Assembly (NCBI GenBank): GCA_028829895.1
Contig: CM054179.1
Coordinates: 34,654,117 to 34,718,116, forward strand
Length of the DNA: 64,000 nucleotides
DNA from: Sinotaia quadrata
Lineage: Eukaryota; Mollusca; Gastropoda; Architaenioglossa; Viviparidae
Direction: 5' to 3'
Shown here one piece after another: positions 22,561 to 36,790 of this stretch. The notes under the pieces are model-generated. The model made no database searches. It saw nothing but the letters and a program-made list of their open reading frames with translations, and had not been told where the DNA came from. Position numbers and translations under genes: made by a program. Position 1 is the first letter of the stretch. Every line of letters starts with the position of its first letter.

Positions 22561-23637
22561 TCTAAGAACTAACAAACTACTACTAACTGTGAATAGCGTA
22601 GAAGCGAACCTGTCACTTATTCTTCACTCTCAGAATATTACGAATGAAAAGTACTATTTCACCTTAGCGTATTATAAATATATTTGTGCATCAATAATTT
22701 GGAGTCTTTAACATCACCGTTCCTGAAACGAGTATATGTATAAAATAATCAGTAACAAATATATAAATGAAACATTAGCTAGTGTAAGCACACTATTTAT
22801 TATATTGAGGGTTTTGCTCAGAACAGAATTGAAGTAATGTTATGATATACACATTTTAGAAAGTGTTATTATGAATATTACTGAACAAATGCATACACAT
22901 ATCATTGTAGCACGAATGTTAATTTTAAATTAAACAGAGAAGACTGATGATTGACAGCCTGGGCTGTTTACAAAATATAAAGAGTTAAATCGGCATGACA
23001 TCTAATTGATTTCAAGGGAAAGAATGGAGACATCACTCCCTATTCACGATTTGTAACAGTGAAGTTAGATCTCGTGCAGGTTAGGGATGGATACACAATA
23101 TGTTATTGTATGGGTATGAAAGGACGAAGGAAGATTATATTGCAGGTAGGAACAGATGAAGGAAGATTATATTGCAGGTATGAACAGATGAAGGAAGATT
23201 ATTTTGTATGCAGGTTATAGAAAGTTGATTGAATTGTTTTGTGAATTACAGAAAAGGTTACGGAGATACATACACGAAGACTGTAGTACAGGGTGTTGAC
23301 AAATACATGGCTAATCGGGGCTATATGATTAATACTGGGAAACTATTCCTCCACGGTAAAATCTAACGCGGAAATACAGTTTATTGTGTTGCGTTTGTCA
23401 TAATTAGATATGCGTGTGTGTATCTGTTTTTCAAGTGCTGCGATTTTACATTGTGCAAGAAAACGACAACGATTATCACCGTTTTTTTTTTCTTATGGCA
23501 TCATTTATCTACATCACATATGCTTTTCATTTCAAGTACATAAAGCTGATATTATTTCTGATATTTAGTGCTGGTCAGAGAAATCATCAAGATTTATTAT
23601 AGCGCTGATATTATCCACAAAGTTAATTTATAAAAAA
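22561..23637. other. Unassigned; short triplication near 23.1 kb
   Basis: GAAGGAAGATTATATTGCAG or a close form occurs three times at about 23126-23213. Nothing else is recognised. Confidence 0.4.
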
Positions 23638-23878
23638 ATATATATATATATATATATAAGTATAAATATAATGACTTTCGTTCGATTACGCTCTAATGAT
23701 AAAATATTTAAAAATTAACTCACCACTTAAAATGAAAGTGTGCATCATCATAAAGCTGAAACATAATATAAAAAAATGATATTTATGTTTGGAGCAAATC
23801 ACAGACACAGACACACACATATATATATACACACATACTCTCTCTCTCTCGCTCTCTCTCTCTCGCTCTCTCTCTCGC

Positions 23879-23923
<45 letters not shown>

Positions 23924-23940
23924 CACACACACACATAAGA
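23638..23940. repeat. (TA)n, then compound (CA)/(TA)/(CT) microsatellites
   Basis: (TA)n at 23638-23658 is followed at 23806-23938 by CA, TA and a long CT run with regular CTCG interruptions, then CA again. Confidence 0.95.
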
Positions 23941-24100
23941 CACAGGTCAAGGCATCTACTAGTAACTCTTTGAAAATGTGCTTTACACAGCTTAACACTC
24001 ATTAACGATTAACCATTATTAACCATTTTTGTTAAAGCTCCGTTTATGTATTTGTCTGGATATATGCTTTGAATAGTATTACACTCTAACGACTATCTCC

Positions 24101-24110
24101 CCCCCCCCCC
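24101..24110. repeat. Poly(C) tract
   Basis: A run of ten C in otherwise AT-rich sequence. Confidence 0.9.
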
Positions 24111-24176
24111 AATCTGTGTTACAACATCCTATAGGTATATGTCTAGAAATACGTTTTAAACAACACTGCCCTCTGA

Positions 24177-24381
24177 AACGACTAGCCACACTCGAAACAC
24201 ACTTTGCAGCTTTAATATAATTTTCAAACGACTAGCCACACACTCGGAACACACTTTGTAGCTTTAATATAATTTCCAAACGACTAGCCACACACTCGGA
24301 ACACACTTTGCAGCTTTAGTAGAATTTCCAAACGACTAACCACACACTCAAAACACACTTTGTAGCTTTAGTAGAATTTCC
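24177..24381. repeat. About 51-bp minisatellite, 4 copies
   Basis: ACTAGCCACAC or ACTAACCACAC begins units at 24181, 24231, 24283 and 24334, followed by ACACACTTTG and AGCTTTA. Confidence 0.95.
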
Positions 24382-25059
24382 AAAGCAAACGTTGTTAAAC
24401 TGACCGAAAGAAAATCATGATAACTCATACGGGGTGGGTAGATGCTAATTAATATTTGCTGCCATTTGATTGCTAAGCAATTGATGAATTGTTCAAAACT
24501 ATGAAGTTTATGCTGTATAAACTGAAAGGAGAGAGCGATGATAATGCTGTTGCTACTACTACCTCTGCTAAAGAAAAACAACAATGATAAAAACAATTGC
24601 AATAAGTTTTTAAAAAAGAAAATATTAGTTTTTTTCTGATTAACGTTCTGTTGCCTAATCTGGAGTTTAGGTGAGTATGTGAACATTTTAAAAATCCGAC
24701 TGACATACTGATCAAGATCATGAACCTGCACAGCTCCTGCATGTGCAACACAGACCTCTTGGCCACCCACCCAGCTCTCCACATTGCAAAATAGAGAGGA
24801 CTAGAAGAGATGGAGAGTAGGGGAAAGAGAGGGAGAAAAAAAGAGTAAGTTTTCACCTTTGACGTCAGTTAACATACCAACACATATTAATTATAATTTA
24901 TATTTTTTAACTTTCCAGAATTATCACACTGGGCGTTAATCAACGTTTCTTCCTTTAGACACATATTAACTTCTGAGTACAAACTTAAATAGATTCGTCT
25001 TTAATGTAATGCTATTTGATTTACTGTTTATCGAAAACACTACGCAAGTTAAAGTAGGC

Positions 25060-25060
<1 letters not shown>
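24382..25060. other. Unassigned
   Basis: No gene is recognised. Two overlapping minus-strand frames of 144 and 127 codons (24348-24856) have no family signature and are low in complexity. Confidence 0.35.
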
Positions 25061-25146
<86 letters not shown>

Positions 25147-25169
25147 CATCCATCTGTCTGTCTATCTAT
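25061..25169. repeat. (TCTA)n microsatellite
   Basis: About 20 perfect TCTA units are followed by degenerate TCCA and TCTG units. Confidence 0.97.
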
Positions 25170-25379
25170 TTATGTGCGTGTGTTTCATATATTATCACAT
25201 AAAAGCGCGCACATATGGAGGATACTGCTTTATTAAATCTGTAAAGTTGTCATCTGTTCCTGATGATATTAACAATGAGGTAACAAAACCAATTTGCTTT
25301 CTCAGTTAAATTAGATTATCATTAATATCAGCAGCTCTACCACACAGCTACCACCGCTGTTTCTACTGACGCACTCATC

Positions 25380-25660
25380 CTGAAAAGCCCCGTCATCTGG
25401 AAGGCACTAAGTAAGGCTGGAATGAGAAACTTGCCCCAGCACAAACGAAGTGAAAAATGGAATCACTAATAAAATGGCGTGTCCAGCCGACGCCATGGAC
25501 TCCAAGAACGAGCAATGCCGTCCTTTCAAGCGTAGCGGTCAACGCTTGCCAGCACGCCCTTGTTGATGCGTGCGGGCAAGCGTACCCGCATGTCGTATAT
25601 CAGGGTAGCCAGAGATAATTCTGAGGCTTTCTTTCCTCGCATCTGGCCTTCCACTCGTGT
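25380..25660. promoter_or_regulatory. GC-richer island, unknown function
   Basis: This stretch stands out from its AT-rich surroundings. It includes a 30-codon frame (25474-25566) and a 9-bp inverted pair ACGCTTGCC...GGCAAGCGT at about 25542-25583. It could be a conserved non-coding element or a short exon. I cannot decide from one sequence. Confidence 0.3.
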
Positions 25661-26339
25661 CTGCTTGTGATATCTAATATTATTTTATAATTATGGTAAA
25701 ACCATCACATCTCTAAACGAAACAAAGCCGAAGTTAAAGGTCAAATTCTCAAGACAAGATGAAGAAATAGTTGCCTTATCATTAAAGTAGTTTATAAAAT
25801 ATTCTTGCAAAGTAAATAAATTCTCAGCCAAGATAATAAGAACATCTCAGTCGTTACTGCTATAAAAATACAAAAGCCATCATGTTGTGTAGGATGTATG
25901 TTTTAATTGTTGAAAAATCAAAAGTGTAACAAATATTTAGAGGTTTAGTCTAGTATTTCTTCAGATTTGAATGTGTTTATGAACTCGAAGAAATTTCATT
26001 TTAACCTATAAAAGGGAAGCAAATTTATCCCATCATATAATATCGTTGGAAGGAATCGCTTTTCTGTTATCCATTATGATTATGATGAAATGCTATACAG
26101 TGATATTTTGATAGCAGATATATATATGTATGTATTTCCTGCTGGTAAAAAACAACTATCTACTCTGCACTGTAAATTTATTCGTGCAAAAAGCATCTTA
26201 TCACGCTCAATGTTTGCTATCATTCCAGTAACAGTTTCCCAATTGACAGACACGGTGACCACAGGTTCGATCGCGACACATTACATAGAACCGCCACATG
26301 TGCGATTGAAGCAAGTTTGATTGATTCTTTACGCATCAT

Positions 26340-26830
26340 TCATGCATCCCTAACCCCCATCCCGAATTAACGGTCTTAGAAATCGTGCAAGCTGCCCCCA
26401 TATCAAAAACTACAAACTGCGATCTATAATTAGCCAAAACAGCTCCAACGGCCGCGGAAAGGGAGGCAAATCTTTACGAGAGCCCAGTCGATTTTAATTG
26501 TTATATATGACGCACAGATAAAAGGACACGTCGGCGAAGAAAATTTATAGTAGACAGCTCACCCGCCTCGACCGTTTCCTATGATGTAACCAAATTGACA
26601 TTCGCTGAGCTAATGAAGAGCTCTTATGCAGTGAACATTGGTTCAGAGGTGCACGTAAATCACGAAGGCCGGACATGAGCCAATGGGAGCGCGGCCAGAC
26701 GAATCACAACCAGACGGACGCCAGGACCATTACGTCATAAATGTCCTAGACAGATGTGTGAGAATGAACATGACGGGAGAGGGGTTGGAATGGACAAAAA
26801 TACCCTATTTAATGGAAGAGAAATATAAGC
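26340..26830. promoter_or_regulatory. Candidate conserved regulatory island
   Basis: A mixed-composition block holds CRE-like TTACGTCA (about 26731), TGACGCA (about 26508), a CCAAT box (about 26680), ATAAAAGG (about 26518) and homeodomain-type TTTATAG and TAATT sites. The density of such motifs and the composition differ from the neighbours. The motifs are short and expected by chance, so this is weak. Confidence 0.3.
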
Positions 26831-27405
26831 CACAATGAGTCAGATGCATACACACAGGCATTTTGGAACACACTGCGATTTAAGTACTAAAATGAACGGA
26901 CTAATAGAATCAAGCAGATTTATTCATCCAGCAGTTGGCTTGCTGAGAAATCCCAGACTGCTAACCATACGGATGACATAAAAAACAAAGGCTGTTTTTT
27001 TTTTTTTTAAGTATGAGCAGTGAAAAGATAAATTTGATTGATATTGAAAGGGTACAATCTCGTGTCATTTGATTAAGTGTTAATTTGTAGGTTGCAAGTG
27101 GAAGGAATACGACTTGTAAACAGGTATCTTTTGTGTATTGATTTGAATAAAAGAAAACATTTTTATAGAAGATAGAAACACACATAACAATGGAGAAAAT
27201 TATTTCGTTTTATAAACGTCACTACAAACAATATATCAATTTACAGGTCGCATTCCTGTTACATGAACCATTCCTCAATGTAAACAATGATTTTTTAAAA
27301 GTAACTATATATTAGTCGTAAAGCCGCAAAATGTTCATTTAATTTATAGCGCTGGATTCATTTAGACTAGAGTAAATGTTTATGGTAATATATTGCATCC
27401 GCGCA
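26831..27405. other. Unassigned AT-rich stretch
   Basis: Only a poly(T) run at about 26995-27008 is notable. Confidence 0.4.
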
Positions 27406-27408
27406 CGT

Positions 27409-27465
<57 letters not shown>
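27409..27465. repeat. (CA)n microsatellite
   Basis: A long pure CA run is preceded by GCGCACGTGCG. Confidence 0.97.
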
Positions 27466-27466
<1 letters not shown>

Positions 27467-27689
27467 TTACACACATTGACATATATAAGTACATATTGAC
27501 ATATGTATCATATTAACTTTTAAAGTGAAAAGTTTAAAATGGTTAACATATTCATATTGACACATTGGAGGGATCTCTCTCATTACTATTTCTTCCCATT
27601 GCATATTTCTTGTTTCGTGCTGGATTCTAGACCTCGTGAACTAAGTATTCCCAGTAGTAATTATCAAGTCATACACCATTTATTCGACA

Positions 27690-27820
27690 ATGACATATAA
27701 TTCTCATGCTACAAAGTCATAGTGACATACATCTCTCATGTAATAATGATATACAGCTCCCATGTAATAACAATATACAACTCCCATGTAATAGCGACAT
27801 ACAACACTCATGTAATAACT
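27690..27820. repeat. 24-bp minisatellite, locus 1
   Basis: CATG starts lie at 27737, 27761, 27785 and 27809, exactly 24 bp apart, with TGTAATAA and ATACA(A/G)CTCC. The same unit family reappears at 29445-29765. Confidence 0.9.
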
Positions 27821-29440
27821 CTAATTATGTGATGTACGCTCACTGCTGGTTATTATTATATTCTAATTCATAATTCAAAACTAAATACAAGTGACTGGAA
27901 TTTTAATTCACATATTAATAATATATCCCTATATGACACTCAACTTTTTTTCACCTAGTGCTACAGAAACTCTACTATTTACTCACAACATTTAGATAGA
28001 TATTCTACTGACATAAGGTGGAACTTCTTATTTAAGAAGTAATTTAAGGAGTAATTAGATCCGTCTGTTATGTTAAATTAACCATTCCCCACCCACCCAC
28101 TCTTACTCCAAACATATGATTTAGATAATATGTGTAAGAAGGACACACAAGGAACAACAATAAATTTATTAAATCAACAATCAAAACACGCAAAGGAGTA
28201 CAGTTGGAAAAAACAGACACTTATACTACTACTGGAGATAAATGTTCAAATAATGTCCGCCACTCTAACAATAAAATACTCAAGTTATAATCAATGATCA
28301 AATAGCGAGTCTATTTCCTATCCCAGAATCAGAGGAGGAGTGAAAAGAATAATTGCAACGATGTCAAAAGCTCATATTGCCTGTATTGGATAATGGGTCT
28401 AACATGCGCCTCTAGGCACACTATCCGAACTATTCAAAGAATTATGTGTGCAATATCTCCAGAGCAAAGCCAGACCCAACTTCTTCCATATGGTTCTGGA
28501 ACGGATATTCACATAACCAATTTCCAGCAAACCTGTGGCCAGCAAATGTAACATATAGTTTTGACACACATACTGACATATCTCAGTAGAGTGCAGTACA
28601 ACACTTCAGTCTGAAGCAGATAACAAAAAAGGCATTATCTTCTCTGGAAAAATCAAACCAAGAGACAATGGATAAGATTCAGGTCTAAAATATTCTACAC
28701 TCCCATATCTCTCCACAAGCATTCTCCAACTTACATTCCTATAAATAAATTCATTCACACACATGAGCATAAAATATATAATCAAATTCAGAATAACATT
28801 TCTATTAGGAACAATGTCATCTGTTCAACAATGCAATATACAAAATCTCTCTAGTTACATGTCATAGAAGTCAGCTTAAATACATGAAAATATTTCTAAA
28901 TATAAAAGTAAACTCATAAAAGTCAATATTCTAAATGCATGAAATTATCTATGAGTCAAATGACAAACCAGAAATCAATAGTTCAAAATGCAAGAAAATA
29001 TTTCTAAGCCCACTCTTTCTTTATCAGTAAAATAACAGTCCAGCTAATGATTAACCTCTAAGACTGGACCTGGCCATAGATGGAATCAAGGGATTTTTCT
29101 AACAGGACACTTTCTGTTTAACTCTTACAGGATAGATTTGTTATTGACCAGTACCATTGGTCACTTTTAACTCTCATCTAGAATTCGTTAGCATTACTGG
29201 GTGAGTTGTTTATTACTCAGCCTGGTATGCTCACGTCAAGAAAGTTCGACCTTAAAAAATTCCACAAAGAATGACGTGGTAACTTTGCTTCAAGCTATCT
29301 TTAGTTATGGTTATGGAGATTTCTGATCTACTTCATATTATCTTAATGTGCAGTGCACATAGTTTGTCTTGCTACATTAAATATTAGCAGCAGAAAATAC
29401 TATAATTATTTCATAAATATGTGCAGGCAACTTTGCCGTG
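27821..29440. other. Unassigned
   Basis: No gene is recognised. Around 28325-28520 short plus-strand open stretches in two frames look somewhat coding-like, but they carry stops and match nothing I know. Confidence 0.35.
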
Positions 29441-29444
29441 TCAC

Positions 29445-29765
29445 ACATATATTAACGACATACAATTCCATTGTATTAACAACATGCAACTCCCATGTAA
29501 TAACGACAAACAATTCCCGTGTAATACCGACATGCAACTCCCATGTAATAACGACAAACAATTCCCGTGTAATACCGACAATCAACTCCCATGTAATAAC
29601 AACATGCAACTCCCATGTAATAACGACAAACAACTCCCGTGCATTAACGATATACACCTCCCATGGACCAAATGACATAATGTCCATGCAACAGCAACGT
29701 ACATTTCCCATGCGACAGGGACATACAACTCCCATACGACAACGACATGTAACTCCAACGCGTAA
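29445..29765. repeat. 24-bp minisatellite, locus 2, about 12 copies
   Basis: Units of ATGCAACTCCCATGTAATAA and the variant ACAAACAATTCCCGTGTAAT alternate every 24 bp. The period is a multiple of three, so frames stay open on both strands. Confidence 0.95.
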
Positions 29766-30470
29766 TTGAATATGTTCACCACCATGTCGTGCTGTTTCCA
29801 GGACGGAGTGATCATTGTTCAAGAGAATTAATAACAGACCCCAGCAAATGGCAGACGAGTGGATAGTTGGATTTTCGAAAAAGAATGATTTAGCTGTAAG
29901 GAGGTACCTGTTCCATGTTGATTTCCTGGTGTGGGCGATTTAAGGATCGCTTAGAGCATGCGCAATGACTTGCTGGACGTTTGCACGAAGGCGTTCGTGT
30001 GAGGAACGTGTACAGCTTGTTTCCAAAAAGTGGAAACATTAGCGCCCGCTTTCCGCGAGCACTTCCGATTACTTCAAACACTTTACGAAAGGAGGGCATA
30101 AAATACAAAAAGAAGATCTAAAGAAGTTGGCAGGAATATGAATGTACTAATAAATATATAACAATATAAAATTAATAATACATTTTATTAAAATGTAAAT
30201 ATGTAGTATTTTAAAATAAAGCTTTCCTGAATCAGTGAATTTGATATACAATGAATAATCACGGCTTTTGAAATTAATCATCTTCCTAAAAAAAAATGGC
30301 AGTTTAGTCAAGCTGACGAGCACTACTTTTGATATTAATGTTTCCTGAAAGAAGTGGTAGTCTAGACAAAATGATGTGGTATGGATTCTTCTATTTCGTT
30401 CATTTCTTAAACATTTATTAATATGGCACAACGTGGTAATGCATGACTGTTGAAATCAATGTTTCATTCT
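29766..30470. other. Unassigned
   Basis: A slightly GC-richer patch at 29925-30075 has no recognisable product. The remainder is AT-rich. Confidence 0.35.
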
Positions 30471-30474
30471 TAAA

Positions 30475-30695
30475 TATTGCAGTTTGATACATGATGACAA
30501 TGGAAATATGTTATGAAATAATATTTCTCTCAATCACGTGGCAGTTTGGCACATGATGACAATGCAAATATGTTATGAAATAATATTTCTCTCAATCACG
30601 TGGCAGTTTGGCACATGATGACAATGCAAATATGTTATGAAATAATATTTCTCTCAATCACGTGGTAGTTTGGCACATGCTGACAATGCACAGAT
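30475..30695. repeat. 62-bp minisatellite, about 3.5 copies
   Basis: GGCAGTTTGGCACATGATGA or a variant recurs every 62 bp, with TCAATCACGTGG at unit ends. Confidence 0.95.
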
Positions 30696-31860
30696 TTGAT
30701 ATGTTTCATTCTGTGAAGCGAACATTTTGAACAAGAGGACATTTGTATTAAGACTTTTTTTAAATACGTGACATATTTGTACAAAAAGACCATGCAAAAC
30801 TTTGGTTGTTAAATACCCGAAACCTTGTTTTCTCATACACAATTATAGCAAAAATGTATTGCATATGCTAAAGAGGAAGCATATTAATTTTGTATTAAAT
30901 CGAAACACACATCTCTTTAAAAAATAGTTGAAATATGAATTTAGTACTTATTAACACATATTAGGATTAGAAGCATTTACATGTAAGTTTAACATGTAAA
31001 TCAGTGATTTCCAAACGTTGTCGGTTCACAGAGCCCTTAATATTTCAGGATTTTGCTACGGAGCTCAAAGTTAAGTAACAGCTACCAGGTGCAAGAATGT
31101 TAATGTGGTTAGGTATATGACATAGACAGCAGTTGAACAATCTTTTTGCTTTAAGAGACACTGCATTTTGCACTTTGATCTTGTAACTTGTTCTCTTCTC
31201 TTTAGTGGGGAATAAAATATTTTCAGATTCCCCACAGGCACTGATTAATTCAAGTAATGTGAATATAAATTGAAATGTAATTGTGTAAACATTAAATTAT
31301 TAAACTTGTAAATTTTTAATATACCTGAAGTTATAGAATACGAATGCAGTTTTTGAGCAGTCACTTAAACTGAAATGATGTAAATAAAAGTTTAATTATC
31401 GTGGTATTTAAGCGATAAAAGTGTTATTGGATAGAGTAACATTGTATTCTTCATTACTGTTTCCAATAGGTAATTACTGCCTTCATTAGTATTTGTATGG
31501 AAAGTTGGTTAATTCAGTAGCATGCACATTGTAATGGAAAAAAATATTAAGATTTAAATAGCCTTCCTGCGACAACTTGCATTGGTCTAGTTAACTTATA
31601 TATTTCACAATATTAGAATTGTGCTGGACGAGTTTTTTCGTGGATCACCTAAAGTGACTACTGAGCTGTATTCTATTTTGTTTTATTGTTGTAAAATCGC
31701 CATATTTGCTATTATTCTATCTCTTTGACCTGAGTTATAATCAGGTCGTATTGTATTTCTAGATTCATCTACGGCTCTTACCTCTACCAAGACGTGCATT
31801 AAAAGTATTGGGGATATTTTTGGTTTGTTTATTTCGGAGAATTATTTGCAATCTGATCTT
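30696..31860. other. Unassigned AT-rich stretch
   Basis: Nothing is recognised. Confidence 0.4.
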
Positions 31861-32186
31861 AAAGAGTTGTAAAGTTGCCTTTAAAGGATTCCTTGTTATC
31901 TTATCTTAATAAAGAGTTGTAAAGTTGCCTTTAAAGGATTCCTTGTTATCTTATCTTAATAAAGAGTTGTAAAGTTGCCTTTAAAGGATTCCTTGTTATC
32001 TTATCTTAATAAAGAGTTGTAAAGTTGCCTTTAAAGGATTCCTTGTTATCTTATCTTAATAAAGAGTTGTAAAGTTGCCTTTAAAGGATTCCTTGTTATC
32101 TTATCTTAATAAAGAGTTGTAAAGTTGCCTTTAAAGGATTCCTTGTTATCTTATCTTAATAAAGAGTTGTAAAGTTGCCTTAAACG
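31861..32186. repeat. 50-bp perfect minisatellite, 6.5 copies
   Basis: AAAGAGTTGTAAAGTTGCCT begins units at 31861 and every 50 bp to 32161. The six complete copies appear identical, which implies very recent expansion. Confidence 0.97.
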
Positions 32187-32361
32187 ATACCTCGCAATGA
32201 TGATTTTGTTAAATGAATTATAACCGCACTTAGATCGACACTATAATATGTATGCACCCTAATGCTTTACAGGATCTTTGACCCATCATGAGCATTCCTC
32301 CTGCACCAATATTATAAAAATGTAAATTGTAATTCATTTCTTTAAAAACCAAGAGCTTGTT

Positions 32362-33770
<1,409 letters not shown>

Positions 33771-33774
33771 TGAA

Positions 33775-34035
33775 TAGAATGAAAAGATGCTTAATGCAAA
33801 GATTTGGAAGGCAAATAAAAGTGATCTGAATAGAAGAGATTTATAGACAGTGAAAGTTTTGGAAGGCAAACAAAAGTGATATGAATAGAAGATATATATA
33901 GACAGTGACAATTTTGGAAGGAAAACGCATATGATCTCAACAGAATAGATGCTAAAATACAAAGATTTTGAAGGAAAACGCAATGTTATATATAGAGTAC
34001 ATAGAAGTGAAGACAGGGAAAGTTTGGAAGGATAA
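33775..34035. repeat. Degenerate repeat of about 58 bp, 4 copies
   Basis: TTTGGAAGG or TTTTGAAGG followed by (A/C)AAA and TGATCT/TGATAT recurs at intervals of about 55-60 bp. Confidence 0.75.
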
Positions 34036-34796
34036 AAGCACAGTGAAGAGTTGTGATTTTAAAATAATTAATTGCATTATTTCAGTGGACCCTAGAATGT
34101 TAAAGAGTTAATATTAATGATTGTTACATGTAGAATTTGTTTTAAATATTAAAATAATTATTAAATATGAATCTTTGTAACAAGCTCGTCTTTATCGATT
34201 TTCTTGCACTGTCTTCTATTGTGAGCAATATCTGTGTTGTTTCAAGAAGTCATATGGAGCTATTTAAGAGTAAAATATAATCACTATTACTTATTAGTTT
34301 ATGCATTCTAAGCTGCTCAAACATTAATGCATGCTCCTTTCCTTGATCTAATAATGTGGTATGTATATAAGTTAATTTTTGCAATAATTAATGCTATTAT
34401 TATTATATTTAAACATCAACCTCATTGAAAACATCTCTCTGTAAACCACTGATCGGTACATAGAGTTCGTAGTTACACGCATCCCGAAAGTTGTACTTTG
34501 AATTCGGACTGTACTGTATGTCAAGTTAAGACTGAAAATTTCATTTAACCTTAGACTGAAATACTACGATAAGCTGAGACTGAAAGTTGTACAATATGCC
34601 CAAGAAGAAAGTGATTCCCACTATCTGCGATTTCGAAACGAATGACGTCAGTCTTATCCAATAGACTGTCATAGAGTTAAATTACTCATGTTCAGTAGAA
34701 AGTCATAGAGTCATGTGTGTCTTATCCGGTTCACAGCCTGAAATCCAAATTTGTCTTGTCACGTAGACGATCATAGGGTCAAGAAAGTCCAGTCCA
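34036..34796. other. Unassigned
   Basis: 34550-34796 carries loose CATAGAGT and GTCTTATCC echoes of the following arrays. Nothing else is recognised. Confidence 0.4.
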
Positions 34797-34962
34797 GTTA
34801 AATAAGTCTTGTCAGTCCACAATCAGAAAGTTAAATAAGTCTTGTCAGTCCACAATCAGAAAGTTAAATACGTCTTGTCAGTCCACAATCAGAAAGTTAA
34901 ATAAGTCTTGCCAGTCCACAATCAGAAATTTAAATACGTCTTGCCAGTCCACAATCAGAAAG
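34797..34962. repeat. 33-bp minisatellite, 5 copies
   Basis: Units GTTAAATAAGTCTTGTCAGT plus CCACAATCAGAAA repeat with A/C and T/C variants. Confidence 0.95.
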
Positions 34963-35076
34963 AGAGAGAACCAATAAGCCAAAAGGTAAGTCTTAATCTT
35001 TTCACAGATCAGAGAGTCAAGTCCTAACCAGTCTTCGGTAGAGAGCCAAGTAAATCTTGTCCAGTCCACAGTCAGG

Positions 35077-35256
35077 TCAAGCTAGTCCTATCCAGTTCAC
35101 AATTAGTCAAGCTAGTCTTAATCAGTTCATTATAAGTCAAGCTAGTCCTATCGAGTTCACATTTAGTCAAGCTAGTCTTATCCAGTTCACAATTAGTCAA
35201 GCTAGTCCTATCCAGTTCACAATTAGTCAAGCTATTTCTATCCAGCCCATAACTAT
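35077..35256. repeat. 30-bp minisatellite, 6 copies
   Basis: TCAAGCTAGT starts lie at 35077, 35107, 35137, 35167, 35197 and 35227. Each unit also contains TCCAGTTCAC, which echoes GTCAGTCCAC of the 33-bp array just upstream. The two arrays may share an origin. Confidence 0.95.
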
Positions 35257-35557
35257 TCAGATCAGTTTTATCCAGAATAATGATAAACATATTGGAAATT
35301 TTGTGCTTTATTCTTGAGTTATGCTTGAACTATTTTAACAGGAAAAAAAATAATGTTTCTTTATTCGCATGAATTAATCACTTTCTTATTTCCCAAGTTC
35401 GGAATAAGTGTGAATATTTAGTTTGATTGCTTTAATCATTTTCTTAATATCGATCATCATTTATGTTTATTGACATATGTTCATCATTTCATGAATGCAA
35501 ATAATCCGAGTAAATATTGTGTGGTTCGTTTTTATCATACGACTGAAACACTATGAG

Positions 35558-35626
<69 letters not shown>

Positions 35627-36660
35627 ATGAAAGATTCAGTAAGAGGAAGAGGGAGAGAGTAGAGGTGTGACCATTATTGTTTATAATTTCTTTTACTGCA
35701 CGTGCACGCTGGGTCAATGCTTTGGCTTAGAGGTACGCGCAGTAAAATTTATTTCCCGTTTCTCAGATTAACACTAGGCAATGTCGATTCTATTTATAAG
35801 ATTAACACTATGTAATATCGATTATTTTTCCTTTTTTTATATAAAAGTATTGTACAATTTATTTCGTTTGGTATAGCGAATATACATTTCTACCAGTCAA
35901 AAAACATAAATGACCAGTACTTATTTGCAAATAATACAAATTTCAACCAGTTCAAAATAATTGTAAAATTTTCTCGTACCTATGCACAAATCACTAAAAC
36001 TTATTACACTCGTTATAAACCCAACTCGACCTGTTCGCAAAACATTAATAATACTAGTACTGCAACTTTTAAATTTTTGTTTGGAAACACATTGATTGTT
36101 TAACTTTACAAATTTCCCTCTGCTTTGGGTAAATATTTTCTTTTAGTGCGGAAAAGAAATGAATCCCTATTGACATCGGGCAACATTAACTGCACTGCTT
36201 ATTGATACAAGCGAAATAGTTGTTTCATCTTGACATGCGCTACATATAAATACTATAATCTCTTTAAAACGATTTCCATTCCAAACATTAATTGTTTCCA
36301 ATGGACTTTACAAGTACTTCATATTCAGCAAGATTCAAATCAAACAATTATTTTATAATAAGTCGGAATGACTGATGTTTAATTTTTATTTCTTGCATTA
36401 TCACAGAAAATGCGTCCAATTATAGTGTAAATCTTAAATCAGCGGTCAAAAAGAAAACATATTTTGCATACCCAAATCTTTCTGTCCCCCGGGTTCGTGT
36501 TTCTATGTGAACGTGCGTTGAATTTTTTTTTAAAAAATTTTTTTTAACCGTGATATCAAAGATATTTTATATTTCATTCATTTATTTCATTTTTAAATAA
36601 GATGTCTACAGATTGTTAGTTCCGAGTACTTCTGTAAAAAAAATAAAATCGAAGCTATGT
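35257..36660. other. Unassigned, with an (AG)n tract at 35560-35623
   Basis: A pure AG run of about 64 bp is present. Otherwise the sequence is AT-rich with nothing recognised. Confidence 0.5.
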
Positions 36661-36675
36661 TACAATACACATTAA

Positions 36676-36790
36676 GTGTTAGTAGCGAGTAATTCTGAAA
36701 TAAAATACTCTATTGCACACAACACGAAACGTGTTAGTAGCGAGTAATTCTGAAATAAAAAGACTCTATTGCACACAACACAAAACGTCC
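36676..36790. repeat. Direct duplication of about 52 bp
   Basis: GTGTTAGTAGCGAGTAATTC occurs twice, each time followed by TGAAATAAAA and CTCTATTGCACACAACAC. Confidence 0.9.

Noticed and set aside
23686..23998. Arg/Glu-rich, Ser/Leu-rich and Val/Cys-rich frames
   Set aside because: They are translations of compound CT and CA microsatellites. The same holds for the frames at 32230-32620, 47548-47733, 49782-49976, 53491-53774 and 59509-59859.
29353..29822. Frames of about 138 codons on both strands
   Set aside because: They arise from the 24-bp minisatellite, with repeated octapeptides in several frames at once.
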